From assembly GCA_963677355.2 (NCBI GenBank), contig CAXXXQ010000003.1, positions 389,524 through 453,523 of the forward strand: 64,000 nt of DNA, given 5' to 3'. This stretch comes from Thiomicrorhabdus sp963677355 (GTDB taxonomy: Bacteria > Pseudomonadota > Gammaproteobacteria > Thiomicrospirales > Thiomicrospiraceae). The translations under genes were made by a program, and so were the position numbers. Numbering within the stretch: the first letter of the stretch is position 1; every line of letters begins with the position of its first letter. This document shows, piece after piece, positions 53,326 to 62,871 of the stretch. A model generated the notes under the pieces. The model was not told where the DNA came from, searched no databases, and worked only from the letters and a program-made list of their open reading frames with translations.

Positions 53326-54306
53326 TTAAGCCAACAATTTTGAAGCGTAATGAGCCGCGCCGAGCAGAGGGGCTTCGGGGTTATCGACGATTCTGACCGG
53401 CAGTTGTTCAATGGCATGTCGCATGCGACCTTTAGCGAGAAATCCTTCCATAAATAAACCGGATTCCAAAGCATTGCGGATTTTTGGGGCAATACCTCCG
53501 GCAATATAGACACCGCCAACAGGCAAGGTTTTAAGTGCTAAATTACCGGCCTCGGCACCGTAAATACGACAAAACAGATCCATCACTTTTTCGCATAAGG
53601 CATCCGTTTTTTGCATGGCGGCCAGACTGATTAATGCATTACGATCCTGTTGCTGCATCTCTGTTTCCAGCTCTGCGCTTGCGGAGGCGAAATCGATGCT
53701 TTTCAAGAAGTCATAGAGATTGCCAAAGCCGTCACCGGACAAGATTCGTTCGATACTGACATGACCTTCAAAACGCTCTCTTAAAAACAGCAACAGTTTG
53801 TCTTCCAGCTCGTTTTGCGGGGCAAACTCGCAGTGACCGCCTTCGGACGGCATGGCATGGTGATCTTTACCATCAAAAAACAGAATGGCTTCGCCCAGCC
53901 CGGTTCCGGCGGCAATGACCGCAATGTGTCCCTGCTGTTCTACCGCATTGGGATTGAGTTCGTGAAAATGATCCAGTCGGAGGATGCCGTAGGCGGCGGA
54001 CTCCAAATCGTTGAGAAGATGCACTTGGGGAATACTTAATTCTTGACGAATTTCTCCGGCATCGATAATCCACGGCAGGTTCGTAGTGATACAGCGCTGC
54101 TGTTTTATCGGCCCGGCAATGCCAAAGGTAGCGACACTGATGTTGGTGTCGCTCGCGATAAATTCTCGTAACAGGTCTTCGAAACGCTGATGGCGACCAC
54201 TGGGAAAAGTGGCTTTGCGGATTTCTTCAAGTTGACCATGCGAACTTTCATAAAGTGCCAAAACGGTTTTGGTGCCACCTACATCTCCGGCAATAATTCG
54301 AGCCAT
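53326..54306 (-). CDS. glk: glucokinase
   Basis: A 326-residue ATP-dependent glucokinase of the bacterial hexokinase fold. The phosphate-1 loop is AGDVGGTKTVLALYE, the glucose-binding region is LLNDLESAAYGI, and the second ATP loop is AAGTGLGEA followed by GGHCEFAPQ. It phosphorylates glucose released from glycogen or taken up. It lies 36 bp downstream of the large GH15/phosphorylase-kinase-like gene, probably cotranscribed. Confidence 0.93.
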   Translation of the reverse strand: MARIIAGDVGGTKTVLALYESSHGQLEEIRKATFPSGRHQRFEDLLREFIASDTNISVATFGIAGPIKQQRCITTNLPWIIDAGEIRQELSIPQVHLLNDLESAAYGILRLDHFHELNPNAVEQQGHIAVIAAGTGLGEAILFFDGKDHHAMPSEGGHCEFAPQNELEDKLLLFLRERFEGHVSIERILSGDGFGNLYDFLKSIDFASASAELETEMQQQDRNALISLAAMQKTDALCEKVMDLFCRIYGAEAGNLALKTLPVGGVYIAGGIAPKIRNALESGLFMEGFLAKGRMRHAIEQLPVRIVDNPEAPLLGAAHYASKLLA

Positions 54307-54342
54307 AATTTTTCCTCTGTAAATTGAACGCCTGAATGATTT

Positions 54343-57300
54343 CTATTTATGTAAAAAACGGAACGCTTCCACTACCGCATTAGCCACTTCATGTGGATTG
54401 GCATAGTAGAATTCTTGCCACGCCTGCTCACGGTTATCCTGATAATGGATTGCTTTATTGCCCGGCTGAGCCAGCCAACGTAAGCGAACCGCATGGCCTA
54501 AAATGACATCCAGAAACAGAGAGTCTTCGGTGTGCATCTCAGGGTTTGCTTGCATAATCAGGCCGAGTACCATTAAGGCTTCATAATAGAGGCGACGGAC
54601 TTCCGGAACCGGGGTTTTATTTAATAGGTGGTCAAGCATATCTTGGAAAAGTTTTTCGCCACGGGTCATATTTGCTGACAGCGAGTGATCAAGACGACGT
54701 TTCGGATTCCATTGATCGCCGATCACTAGGCCGGCGGTCTGGTTGACTATATCCCAGACACCTTCGTAAAAACCGTCCGGATAGCGACCGATGCTTCCGT
54801 TGATTTTACGCCAGTGGTGCCAGTTGTCCGCATCACCCAGTTCTGGATCCATATTCGGCTCAAATTTTGGTAAGGCTAAGTCCTGATTACTGTTGTCGAA
54901 CTTCATGAATTCTTGCTGATAAAGCTCTTCCTGGACGTCCGCATAGTGTTCCAGTACATATTGCAGAGCTTGCGCAATCTCGAACGGGGCTTTGTTCATC
55001 AACAGGTCCAAAGCGTCATCGGCGCTGGTGCGTTCTTGACTGTGACGAATATGACCTGCCAGTAATTGCAGTAACTGCCCGGTACGAATCAAAGTCATAT
55101 TACTGAACAGTTCCGGGCGGGAGCGGATAATCAAGCCTATATTCAAAATCAGCTCTTGAGTGAGAATCTGCGCTCGTTGGTCGTCGGCATTGAACTCTTT
55201 GATAATGCGCAGAATCTCATTGGCACCGACCGGTTGACGGAAGGTGGAATGTTTGCAGTATTGGCGGGAAACACTTAAGGCGATTTTACGCAGCAGAATT
55301 TCGGTAACGGCGCCTTCCAGATTGATATCGTGTTTGCCGAGCCACGCCGCTGCACGGCGCAGAATATCCCAGTCATTGCGTTCACCTGCATATAAATAGA
55401 CAACTTCCATGAGGCTTTCCAAGCTACATTGCTGACCATGTGAATTTTTCAAACCGGTGTCGAAATCCCCGCTGTGTCGACCGAAGAGGATTTGCAAGAT
55501 CGCAAATTGTTCCTTGAGGTTGGCTGTATGCACCAGCTTGGCAATTAAAGCCTCGTCATCCCAATGCTGGCAGGCAGTCAAGTCAAGCTCCATTTCAGCA
55601 TCATCTTCAATCGCTGGGAGTATCAGGCAAGGTTTGTCTTGTTGGCTAAGGGTTTCATCTTCTCCTGGCGCTTGCGGCAGGTAGTGCAAGCTGCGTTTGG
55701 CGGAGGTAGGCAAAAAGCTTTTCAATAAGCCGAGTTTGACCGGAATGTCTTCAAATTGCCCAAGACGGCACTCTTCCATAAATTCCAGCAGGGCTTTGCT
55801 ACCGCCTTTACTGAGCATATTGCGATTGACTACCATTGCTACCAACGGTCGGCCGGGCAGGGTCCATTGTCGGTAGATGTAGCCCATTTCCATTTTCAGG
55901 CGGCGCACCAGCATACGATTGTCTTGGGTCAGGTAGAAGTCGTGGCGATTCAGAAATTGAGGCTGAAAGATGAATTTATTGCCTTCGTATTCATAGACGC
56001 AAGAGGTGGTCAGACCTCGTGGATTACGGTGTGGTCGGCCGGATAGCTGTAGAGTTTCGCAACGCCCTTGCCATTCAAAGGCATCTGCCAGAGAGCTTGC
56101 CTGCTGGATTTGAATCGGCTTGATTTGCTGTAGGGTTTCGGTGACTAATCCGTATTCGTGCAGCTTATCTTGAACCTGCTCGTCTTCTGCAATCAGGCTG
56201 AATTGAATCTGTTTACCAAGGCTTTTACCGATCGCGGTATGTCGACCCAAAGGGTCAATGTCGGCGCTATCCAGCAGTCCATCTTGTACCAGCGAACCGA
56301 GAATGAATAGGCTTTGTGCCCATACTAGCGGCACGTTTTCATTCGGTTCGCGTAGTTGAGAGCCCGGATTGGCGCGTTCTGCCTCGATTTTATCGAGAGG
56401 CACCACATAGAGTTCCGGAAGCAGTTTCTGGCCATTACGTTCCACCAATAAGCCTTCCAGTTTATCGCGATAGAGGCGGGCTTGTTCCGGCTGGTCGGTA
56501 AACAGGTAATGCAGTAACAGGTAAGTGAAAAACAGCGGCCATTCACATTCGATATGCTCGAACTGCTTCATCTCTTCCGGTTCATAGTGTAGGCGGTTAG
56601 CATCTTCGTTGGAGGCTTGGTGACCGTCGCGCAGGAAACGTTTGCAACCGTAATGACCGGAAAGTTTACCGATGACTTCTTCAAGGGTGTGATTGACGAT
56701 CTCTTCATCTTCAACCGCAAAAGCCGGAAAGCCGATGACGCTCAAGGTGGCGGCATCGACCTCTTTAGAGAGTGATTCGGAAGGTAGGGCGGTTTCCAAA
56801 GTAATACGGGCACGGGCGATTTCATCCGGAATGGCGTGAATGATACTGTCGATCCCGCCTTCCTGGCCGAAACAGTTAAAACCGTCCATCGCTTCCAGAG
56901 CGGCCTTGGCCATGCCGACCGAGCTGCTGTTGACTTCGGCAATACCGTGATTAATTTTATTGCCGCGCTCCCAAATACCAAAGTCGGGTGTTCGATAGGA
57001 ACGGCCGATGTAGTGAACCAGATTCTGGATGAAGTTCACCTCGTCCATGGTAAATACAATGCGCAGACCGGAGGCGGTCATTTGCGCCAGCATTAACAGA
57101 AACAGGCTGGTGGCATCGAGCTGTAAATGTCCCCATTCGTCGTCGCCAACCACCGGGTCGCCGGTGGCCGTCGCATATTTGGCGTGCAAGGCATCCAGCG
57201 GATCTTGCGAGTATTTAAAAGCTTCAACTTTATGCGACTGTTTCATCATCGCGCCCAACAGTCCGCGCATCAGTTTGACCACGCTCTGTTCCAGCAAAAA

Positions 57301-57525
57301 TGCACGTCCTTGAGTATCGTCCACTTTGCGGTAAGCCAAGCCAAGCCCCCAGGCGGCAAGAATGCTGTAGACGTTGTCGCGCACCCAAGCATCGGTGTAA
57401 TCGCCGTGGGCGGTAATTGCAGTACTTGCCGGCAAGAGCCCGGTGATCGGGTTTTGCCGGGCAAGAATAATGTCCGCCACCTGCTGGTAGTAGTTGTCAA
57501 GAATATGCGAAACGTCTTTATGCAT
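54343..57525 (-). CDS. GH15 / phosphorylase-kinase-alpha-like protein
   Basis: A 1060-residue cytoplasmic protein. The first 450 residues form an (alpha/alpha)6 barrel of the glycoside hydrolase 15 type (ARQNPITGLLPAS, GDYTDAWVRDNVYSILAAWGL, DEWGHLQLDATSLFLLML), matching the N-terminal part of eukaryotic phosphorylase kinase alpha/beta. The remainder resembles the regulatory C-terminal half of those subunits. Bacterial members are found in glycogen-storing proteobacteria and cyanobacteria, and whether they hydrolyse glucans or regulate phosphorylase is not settled. Pairing with glucokinase supports glycogen or starch use. Confidence 0.82.
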   Translation of the reverse strand: MHKDVSHILDNYYQQVADIILARQNPITGLLPASTAITAHGDYTDAWVRDNVYSILAAWGLGLAYRKVDDTQGRAFLLEQSVVKLMRGLLGAMMKQSHKVEAFKYSQDPLDALHAKYATATGDPVVGDDEWGHLQLDATSLFLLMLAQMTASGLRIVFTMDEVNFIQNLVHYIGRSYRTPDFGIWERGNKINHGIAEVNSSSVGMAKAALEAMDGFNCFGQEGGIDSIIHAIPDEIARARITLETALPSESLSKEVDAATLSVIGFPAFAVEDEEIVNHTLEEVIGKLSGHYGCKRFLRDGHQASNEDANRLHYEPEEMKQFEHIECEWPLFFTYLLLHYLFTDQPEQARLYRDKLEGLLVERNGQKLLPELYVVPLDKIEAERANPGSQLREPNENVPLVWAQSLFILGSLVQDGLLDSADIDPLGRHTAIGKSLGKQIQFSLIAEDEQVQDKLHEYGLVTETLQQIKPIQIQQASSLADAFEWQGRCETLQLSGRPHRNPRGLTTSCVYEYEGNKFIFQPQFLNRHDFYLTQDNRMLVRRLKMEMGYIYRQWTLPGRPLVAMVVNRNMLSKGGSKALLEFMEECRLGQFEDIPVKLGLLKSFLPTSAKRSLHYLPQAPGEDETLSQQDKPCLILPAIEDDAEMELDLTACQHWDDEALIAKLVHTANLKEQFAILQILFGRHSGDFDTGLKNSHGQQCSLESLMEVVYLYAGERNDWDILRRAAAWLGKHDINLEGAVTEILLRKIALSVSRQYCKHSTFRQPVGANEILRIIKEFNADDQRAQILTQELILNIGLIIRSRPELFSNMTLIRTGQLLQLLAGHIRHSQERTSADDALDLLMNKAPFEIAQALQYVLEHYADVQEELYQQEFMKFDNSNQDLALPKFEPNMDPELGDADNWHHWRKINGSIGRYPDGFYEGVWDIVNQTAGLVIGDQWNPKRRLDHSLSANMTRGEKLFQDMLDHLLNKTPVPEVRRLYYEALMVLGLIMQANPEMHTEDSLFLDVILGHAVRLRWLAQPGNKAIHYQDNREQAWQEFYYANPHEVANAVVEAFRFLHK

Positions 57526-57803
57526 TGAGTAATCCCTCTGTCCTGAGAGTGTATCGTTTAAAAATTAAAAATTAATAAATTAGGTGTGGAGCTATCCGCC
57601 ATTGATAGTTCGATTAAATTAGAAAGGCTTAGGCTCTGTTTAGCATGGTCTGGTTACATGGTCAAAACCTGTTGAAACTGCCTGGGCTATTGTGGAGCGT
57701 TTTAGGTAAACCTTAGTAAGAATAATATCAAAGAGTGGTTTGTGAAAGTGTCTATTTTTGAATAAAAGACGGGGGTGGATTGAGAGTGCTAGGTAAGAAA
57801 AAA

Positions 57804-57846
57804 GGGTCAGAATAGCACCATTGAATCTGGACTGCTGATCTGACCC
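57804..57846 (-). terminator. Rho-independent terminator of the glutamine synthetase gene
   Basis: GGGTCAGA (57804-57811) pairs with TCTGACCC (57839-57846) around a 27-nt loop, followed on the - strand by TTTTTTCTT. The rest of 57526-57879 (354 bp) shows no gene or clear promoter. Confidence 0.75.
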
Positions 57847-57879
57847 GTTTTGTTTAATTGTTAATCTTGAATGGCAAGA

Positions 57880-59241
57880 TTAGAACAGGTGGCTGTAACG
57901 CTTGATTTCCCATGCTGAAATAGTCTCATGGTATTCACGCCATTCGCGTTTCTTGTAGGTGATAAACTCGTCACGAAGCTCTTTACCCAATACCTCTTCG
58001 ACGAACGGATCTGCTTCAAAAGCTTCAACCGCTTCTAAAAGGTTTTGTGGCAAGAACTCAATACCGCGTTCGGTACGTTCTTCTTCGCTCAATTCGTATA
58101 GGTTATCTTCTTGAGCATGGCCCGGATCCAGTTTTTCACGGATACCTTGCAGACCGGCGGCCAGTACCAAAGTGGCGGCTAGGTATGGGTTAACCGCACC
58201 ATCGGCATTACGTGATTCGAAACGTCCACCGCCCATTGGTACACGGATTGAGTTCGTACGGTTATTGGAACCGAAAGAGTTAAATACCGGAGCCCACGAG
58301 AAGGTTTTCATGTCACCTTGGCGAACCAGACGTTTGTAGCTGTTTACCGTAGGAGAGAAGACTGCACATAGAGCCGGACCGTGTTTGATGACACCGGCAA
58401 TGAACTGATAACCGATTTCGGTCAAGCCCAGTCCGCGAGGATCGTCTTTCGGGTCGCACTTAAAGACGTTTTCGCCGGTTTCCTTATCAAATAAAGACAT
58501 ATTGAAGTGCGCGCCGTTACCGGTTTTATCGGCATAAGGTTTAGGCATGAAAGTTGCCAGCAAACCTTCTTCCTGGGCATAGTGTTTGGCCATATAACGG
58601 AAGAAAACAAAGCGGTCACACATCGTTAGTGCATCGCTGTACTGGAAGTCGAATTCGAACTGGCCATTAGCATCTTCGTGGTCGAAAGAGTATAGATCCC
58701 AACCTAGGTCGTTAATGGTGGTTGCCATCTTATCCAACCAGGTAAAACGATTCATGAAACCGCGAACGTCATAACAAGGCTTGATCAGTCTGTCATCAGG
58801 ATCCGGAACCGATAGGCTGCCGTCTTCCTCTTCTTTCAGGACAAACAGTTCACATTCGATACCTAGGTTGAAACCAAAGCCCATCTCTTCGGCTTCGGCG
58901 AGAACTTTTTTCAAAGCAACACGGGTGTTGATCTCATAAGGTTCGTCGTGCAGCGTATTGTCCGCAGCCATCCAGACAACTTCCGGTTGCCAAGGGAGTT
59001 GAATGGCACTGTTCAGATCCGGAACCGAAGCGATTTCATCGTCATTCGGTTTTTGTCCGACGCCATCAAGCGCATAACCGGTATAGAGTTCCGATCCTTC
59101 TACCATGTGTTCAAGGTGATCGATCGGTACAAATTTACCTTTCGGGATACCGTGAATATCTACATAGGCTCCCAAGCAATATTTGATGCCTTTGTTTTTC
59201 CACTCTTCTTTGAGTTGCTTTACATCGATTTCACTGTTCAT
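57880..59241 (-). CDS. glnT: type III glutamine synthetase / gamma-glutamylmethylamide synthetase
   Basis: A 453-residue member of the type III glutamate-ammonia ligase family. Catalytic segments: GIECELFVL (metal Glu), FDHEDANGQFEFDF, TGNGAHFNMSLFD, NSYKRLVRQ and NRTNSIRVP. The same family contains gamma-glutamylmethylamide synthetase of methylamine users; the sequence alone does not separate them, and no methylamine pathway genes (mgsABC, mgd) are present. It is not the housekeeping GlnA (no adenylylation-loop motif). It lies 60 bp behind a creatininase-family gene on the same strand. Confidence 0.85.
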   Translation of the reverse strand: MNSEIDVKQLKEEWKNKGIKYCLGAYVDIHGIPKGKFVPIDHLEHMVEGSELYTGYALDGVGQKPNDDEIASVPDLNSAIQLPWQPEVVWMAADNTLHDEPYEINTRVALKKVLAEAEEMGFGFNLGIECELFVLKEEEDGSLSVPDPDDRLIKPCYDVRGFMNRFTWLDKMATTINDLGWDLYSFDHEDANGQFEFDFQYSDALTMCDRFVFFRYMAKHYAQEEGLLATFMPKPYADKTGNGAHFNMSLFDKETGENVFKCDPKDDPRGLGLTEIGYQFIAGVIKHGPALCAVFSPTVNSYKRLVRQGDMKTFSWAPVFNSFGSNNRTNSIRVPMGGGRFESRNADGAVNPYLAATLVLAAGLQGIREKLDPGHAQEDNLYELSEEERTERGIEFLPQNLLEAVEAFEADPFVEEVLGKELRDEFITYKKREWREYHETISAWEIKRYSHLF

Positions 59242-59301
59242 TTTGTTTCTCCGTATTAAATACTGATAAATTCTTGGTAAATAGATTTAAATAAGTTGTT
59301 A

Positions 59302-60072
59302 TTAATCTCGGTCATTGATCGAGTGTTCATAGGAATAAGGTAGTGGCGGTTGTTCCTGTAGGCCTTTGTTGATGACTGCGGCAAAATCCTGCGTCATCCA
59401 CTCAAACAGTTCTTGTCCTTTAGCAACGCTCGCTAGGCTAGGTTTACCGGTCACGCCGTTCAGGCTAGTACGGTTCACCGGATGGGAGAACACGCACTCT
59501 TCGGTGCGATCCGGGTCGTCGCACTCATGTAGCTTGTCTTCACGCACAATTTCTGGAGCCAAAGCCATCATTAGTGAGGTTTCTGCTTCATTGGCATGCC
59601 AGTCGTCGGCATCTTCAAAGTGGCGTTGTTTAACACGCTCACTGACGGTAGCAGAGTTAATCAATGCCACCATCAAGTCGTCATGTTCCGCTCTAAGCAT
59701 TTCCAGTGCGCAACGTAGCGGTGCGAAATTGGAAACGTGGCTATTAAGAATAAATAGGCGTTTGAATCCGCTGTGTGCAACCCAGTCACCGATCTCTTTG
59801 ACTACATCGATCATGGTTTTTGGCTGTAACGCAATGGTGCCCGGCCAACGCTTTGAATGACCGATTGAGCAGCCGTAAGGTAGCGTCGGCAAAACTGCGA
59901 TATCGGTGATTTCACCGACGGCTTTGGCCAAGTGATCGGCGATTTCGCTATCCATGCCGCAGCCTAGGTGCGGGCCGTGTTGTTCGGTTGCTCCAACCGG
60001 CAATAGGGCAGCACTACCTTCGGTTTGACCGAATTCAGCGATTTCCGGCCATGTCATTAGGTGCCATTGCAT
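59302..60072 (-). CDS. creatininase family amidohydrolase
   Basis: A 256-residue metal-dependent hydrolase. The creatininase signature is GATEQHGPHLGCGMDSEIAD and the remaining metal ligands are in LNSHVSN and HANEAETSLM. Members act on creatinine, formamidopyrimidines or peptides (MftE); no creatine-degrading partner is present. Its location before the type III glutamine synthetase suggests an amide substrate whose ammonia or amine is recaptured. GGGAG precedes ATG 60072. The 302-bp region upstream (60073-60374) holds only the terminator of the next gene. Confidence 0.88.
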   Translation of the reverse strand: MQWHLMTWPEIAEFGQTEGSAALLPVGATEQHGPHLGCGMDSEIADHLAKAVGEITDIAVLPTLPYGCSIGHSKRWPGTIALQPKTMIDVVKEIGDWVAHSGFKRLFILNSHVSNFAPLRCALEMLRAEHDDLMVALINSATVSERVKQRHFEDADDWHANEAETSLMMALAPEIVREDKLHECDDPDRTEECVFSHPVNRTSLNGVTGKPSLASVAKGQELFEWMTQDFAAVINKGLQEQPPLPYSYEHSINDRD

Positions 60073-60342
60073 CTTGTTCTCCCATCATTGAATCCAGCTT
60101 CATAACTGGCAGGATTCAATGGTTTATTTGTACAGTTTGCTTGTCGCAAAAAATTGAATGTTTACCTAGTCCGAACGCTTGTCGTTGGGCCTCGAAACCA
60201 CTCTAAGTATTACTTTTTTTATAAATCGTAATAACTGATAAACAGCAACGAAACCAAATTAATAAATTTTAATTATTTCAATTAGATAGATGTTTTTAGC
60301 GGAGTAGTGGCTAATTAATGAGGATGTTTTTGGATATAAAAA

Positions 60343-60368
60343 GCACCATTTTGTCGCCATAATGGTGC
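60343..60368 (-). terminator. Rho-independent terminator of the EamA gene
   Basis: GCACCATT (60343-60350)/AATGGTGC (60361-60368), followed on the - strand by TTTTTAT. It lies just after the EamA stop and separates it from the creatininase/glnT pair. Confidence 0.85.
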
Positions 60369-60374
60369 ATTTTG

Positions 60375-61238
60375 TTATTTTTGTTCCGGCTGGGGGCGGG
60401 TTTCCAGTAGTGCGGCGATGAGAATCAGCAGGCCGCCGATCATTTCGGTTCCGCTCATGCTTTCACCCAATATCAGGCTGGCGGAGACGACAGCGGTAAT
60501 CAGTTCCAGAATGAGAATGATGGAGGATTTGCCCGCTTCCATTTGGGTGACGGCCCACTGTGTTCCCAGGTTTGCCAGCATAACCCAGATAGCACCGTAA
60601 GCAATCAGAATGAGCCAGGCGTTTAAGGAAACGTCTGGAATAACCGACTCATCTAGTTGGAGTACGACTAACGTGGAGAGGATTACCGAACCTAAAAACA
60701 TGGCTGGCAGTTTAAGCATAACCGGCACCTCTGGTGAAGCTCTGAAAGCGATGTTGTTCATTGCAAACAAGAAACCCGAAGACAGCGCGAGTAGGTCAAT
60801 CCAAGTTGGTGGGGTAATAAAAGCATTCATGCCGCCGACCACTAAAAAAGCGCCGATTACCGAGAAGCCCATGCCTAGCCAGCGGAATGGGGTGATGTGT
60901 TCGCCTAGAAAGATCCTTCCGCCCAGAACTCCCCATAATGGAACCATATAGAAAAGCACCATGGCGCGAATGACATCGCCATAAACCATAGCGGTGTTGA
61001 AAGCCAATTGTGCACCACCACCAAGTAGCATGACGGTGGCCAGTATCTTCCAGTGGCGTAATACCATCTGTCTATGCGTCCAAACATAAGGGATGACCAC
61101 TATAAACATAATCAAATAGACAAATAGGGTGATGGGTACTCCACTGAATCCGAGTTCATGTAGATATTTAAGCGGTAACCAGGTTAGACCCCACAGAACG
61201 GAGGCACCCAAAAGAGTTAAAACAGCAATAGCTTGCAT
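60375..61238 (-). CDS. EamA/DMT family transporter
   Basis: A 287-residue inner membrane protein with ten predicted helices in two EamA repeats (for example LLGASVLWGLTWLPLKYLHELG at the start and VVSASLILGESMSGTEMIGGLLILIA at the end). DMT transporters export or import amino acids, nucleobases and other small metabolites; the substrate cannot be read from sequence. ATG 61238 with GAGG before it is used; a TTG at 61250 overlaps that site. Confidence 0.85.
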   Translation of the reverse strand: MQAIAVLTLLGASVLWGLTWLPLKYLHELGFSGVPITLFVYLIMFIVVIPYVWTHRQMVLRHWKILATVMLLGGGAQLAFNTAMVYGDVIRAMVLFYMVPLWGVLGGRIFLGEHITPFRWLGMGFSVIGAFLVVGGMNAFITPPTWIDLLALSSGFLFAMNNIAFRASPEVPVMLKLPAMFLGSVILSTLVVLQLDESVIPDVSLNAWLILIAYGAIWVMLANLGTQWAVTQMEAGKSSIILILELITAVVSASLILGESMSGTEMIGGLLILIAALLETRPQPEQK

Positions 61239-61303
61239 AGAATTCCTCAATATAAAAATGTCGTTTTAGCAGTCGTCAAACACAAAAGCGTGTTTAACGA
61301 GCG

Positions 61304-62148
61304 TTAGCTTAGGGAGGAAATGTAATCGTTGAATGCTTGGTCAATTCGTTGGCGCATCCACTGGTTGACCTCCCAGAGATCGACCACCGGCATTTGTGTG
61401 TAGGGTTGCAGATGGCAATAGCCATCCGGCCCGAATTCCGGTGTCATTGTCAGGTTGTTTTGACCGGATTGCAGATGGTATGCCAGGCTTGCTGCCAATA
61501 ATTGAGGTGAGAATTGAGTGCCGGTAAATACTCCGGTGCTCTTGGGTCAGGAACTTGCGGACCTTGGTCATAGCCGACTCTGGCATGCAGATGATGGATT
61601 TGCGGAATCAGTTTGCTTAAGGTCTCCATTTCCGAATCCATCAGTCGTTCGCAGACCACGCACCAGTGACTGATGTCGGCGGTGAATTTCATTTCCGGCA
61701 AAGCTTCGGCAATACGCAAGGTTGACCAAGGGTTGAAGGTTGGGCGGCTGCGATGAGTTTCGATGCTTAATAGCAGGCTGTTACGTTCTTTAAGACGTAG
61801 AACCGCTTCAAAAAACTCAATCGACTGTGTTTCTGACCAGGCATCGCAACCGACTATGCAGGTTGCAAATAGAGGGTTTAACGGTAAAGAGGCATCGATT
61901 TGTCGTTGTATGTCGTCCAAGTGTTGTTGCGGTGTCCAATCGCGTTGCGGGACGTAATCACCGCCGGATACGATCTCTGCGATATATTGGCATTGATTGT
62001 CGTGCAAAGCTTGCTGCCAACGAGCGCTTTCCGATACTAAAGGGGCGCGACCTTCAATGCCGTCAAAACCGGCCGATTTAGCCTGCTGACAAGCCTCTTC
62101 TATCGGCAGTTCATTGCCCCATAAGGTTTTAAACGTGTGTAGCTGCAT
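61304..62148 (-). pseudogene. sugar phosphate isomerase/epimerase-type TIM barrel, frameshifted
   Basis: Frame one (62148-61450) encodes LHTFKTLWG at the start, IEGRAPLVSESARW, LLSIETHRSRPTF and FTADISHWCVVCERL, an AP-endonuclease-2-type TIM barrel. It runs out as WQQAWHTICNPVKTT and stops. The natural C-terminus (HLQSGQNNLTMTPEFGPDGY ... EVNQWMRQRIDQAF) continues in another frame down to 61304. Adding one base near 61484 would join them. It is either a recent pseudogene or a sequencing/assembly error. Substrate unknown; cotranscription with EamA is likely. Confidence 0.8.
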
Positions 62149-62162
62149 GGTTTGGAATCCGA

Positions 62163-62310
62163 CTATTCGAAATGTTTCGGAAAACGGTTGTGTTTCAGGT
62201 AAAACTGCCAGTCATGGTTAGGCCAAAGATTGGCGTTCTCTTTCTGCTGTAAAGCTTTCAGTTTACGAATACTGTCGATGGCCAACTGTTCGTTATCTTG
62301 CCAACAAAGT
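62163..62310 (-). CDS. C-terminal fragment of a metallo-beta-lactamase-fold hydrolase (AHL-lactonase-like)
   Basis: The last 47 residues (WQDNEQLAIDSIRKL, then NANLWPNHDWQFYLKHNRF) resemble the C-terminus of AttM/AiiA-type metallo-beta-lactamase-fold proteins, with the conserved GHD-like NHD. The frame stays open to 62396, but the residues beyond 62310 are the reverse complement of moaB coding DNA and are not part of this protein. The gene is cut off by the join at about 62311. Confidence 0.65.
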
Positions 62311-62320
62311 CCCGGCGCGA
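62298..62320. other. chimeric junction between two genomes
   Basis: To the left the DNA is moderate-GC with gammaproteobacterial codon use; to the right it is GC-rich with C/G third positions. The breakpoint truncates the lactonase-like gene and moaB at the same point, with no repeat, integrase or tRNA. Only a few bases (AAAGTCC) could be shared by both sides. Confidence 0.85.
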
Positions 62321-62778
62321 CGCTGGCCGCACGCATCGAGGAGGCGGGCCACACGCTGGCGGGGCGCGAGATCGCGACCGACGACGTGGCGGCCATTCGC
62401 GCGGTCGTTCAGCGCTGGGTCGCGGATGAGACCGTCGACGTCATCATCTCCACCGGCGGCACGGGGTTCACGGGGCGCGACGTGACGCCGGAGGCGATCG
62501 AACCCCTGTTCGAAAAGCGCATGGATGGCTTCTCGGAGGTCTTTCACCGTATCTCCTACGACAAGATCGGCACCTCCACGGTGCAGTCGCGGGCGACCGG
62601 CGGGGTCGCGAATGCGACTTACATCTTCGTGCTGCCCGGCTCGCCCGGTGCGTGCAAGGACGCCTGGGACGGCATCTTGAAACCGCAGCTCGACTATCGC
62701 CACATGCCCTGCAATTTCGTGGAGATCATGCCCCGCCTCGACGAGCACCTGAAACGCGGCAAGCTCAGGAACGGGTGA
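62311..62778 (+). CDS. moaB: molybdenum cofactor biosynthesis protein MoaB, 5' truncated
   Basis: The frame from 62311 encodes GATLAARIEEAGHTLAGRE, then the MPT-binding motif STGGTGFTGRDVTPEA and LPGSPGACKDAWD, and ends IMPRLDEHLKRGK. This is MoaB, a molybdopterin-binding protein. About 25-30 N-terminal residues are missing because the contig switches organism here. High GC and family resemblance point to an alphaproteobacterium. Confidence 0.88.
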   Translation, partial: PGATLAARIEEAGHTLAGREIATDDVAAIRAVVQRWVADETVDVIISTGGTGFTGRDVTPEAIEPLFEKRMDGFSEVFHRISYDKIGTSTVQSRATGGVANATYIFVLPGSPGACKDAWDGILKPQLDYRHMPCNFVEIMPRLDEHLKRGKLRNG

Positions 62779-62796
62779 GGTCGGCCTTGAACGAAA

Positions 62797-62832
62797 ACGG
62801 GCCCGAACCTCATGACATGAGGCCGGGCCCGT
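62797..62832. terminator. terminator between moaB and glyS
   Basis: ACGGGCCCG/CGGGCCCGT enclose a second stem CCTCAT/ATGAGG. The - strand tail is TTTTC and the + strand tail is AAAT, so it mainly serves glyS but lies between two convergent genes. Confidence 0.8.
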
Positions 62833-62871
62833 AAATCGTAGACGGCGTTTCCGCCCGCGCGCGGAGGCGGC

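Noticed and set aside
62163..62396. A complete 77-residue protein on the - strand
   Set aside because: Its first 30 residues are antisense moaB from the other genome; only the C-terminal part is real.
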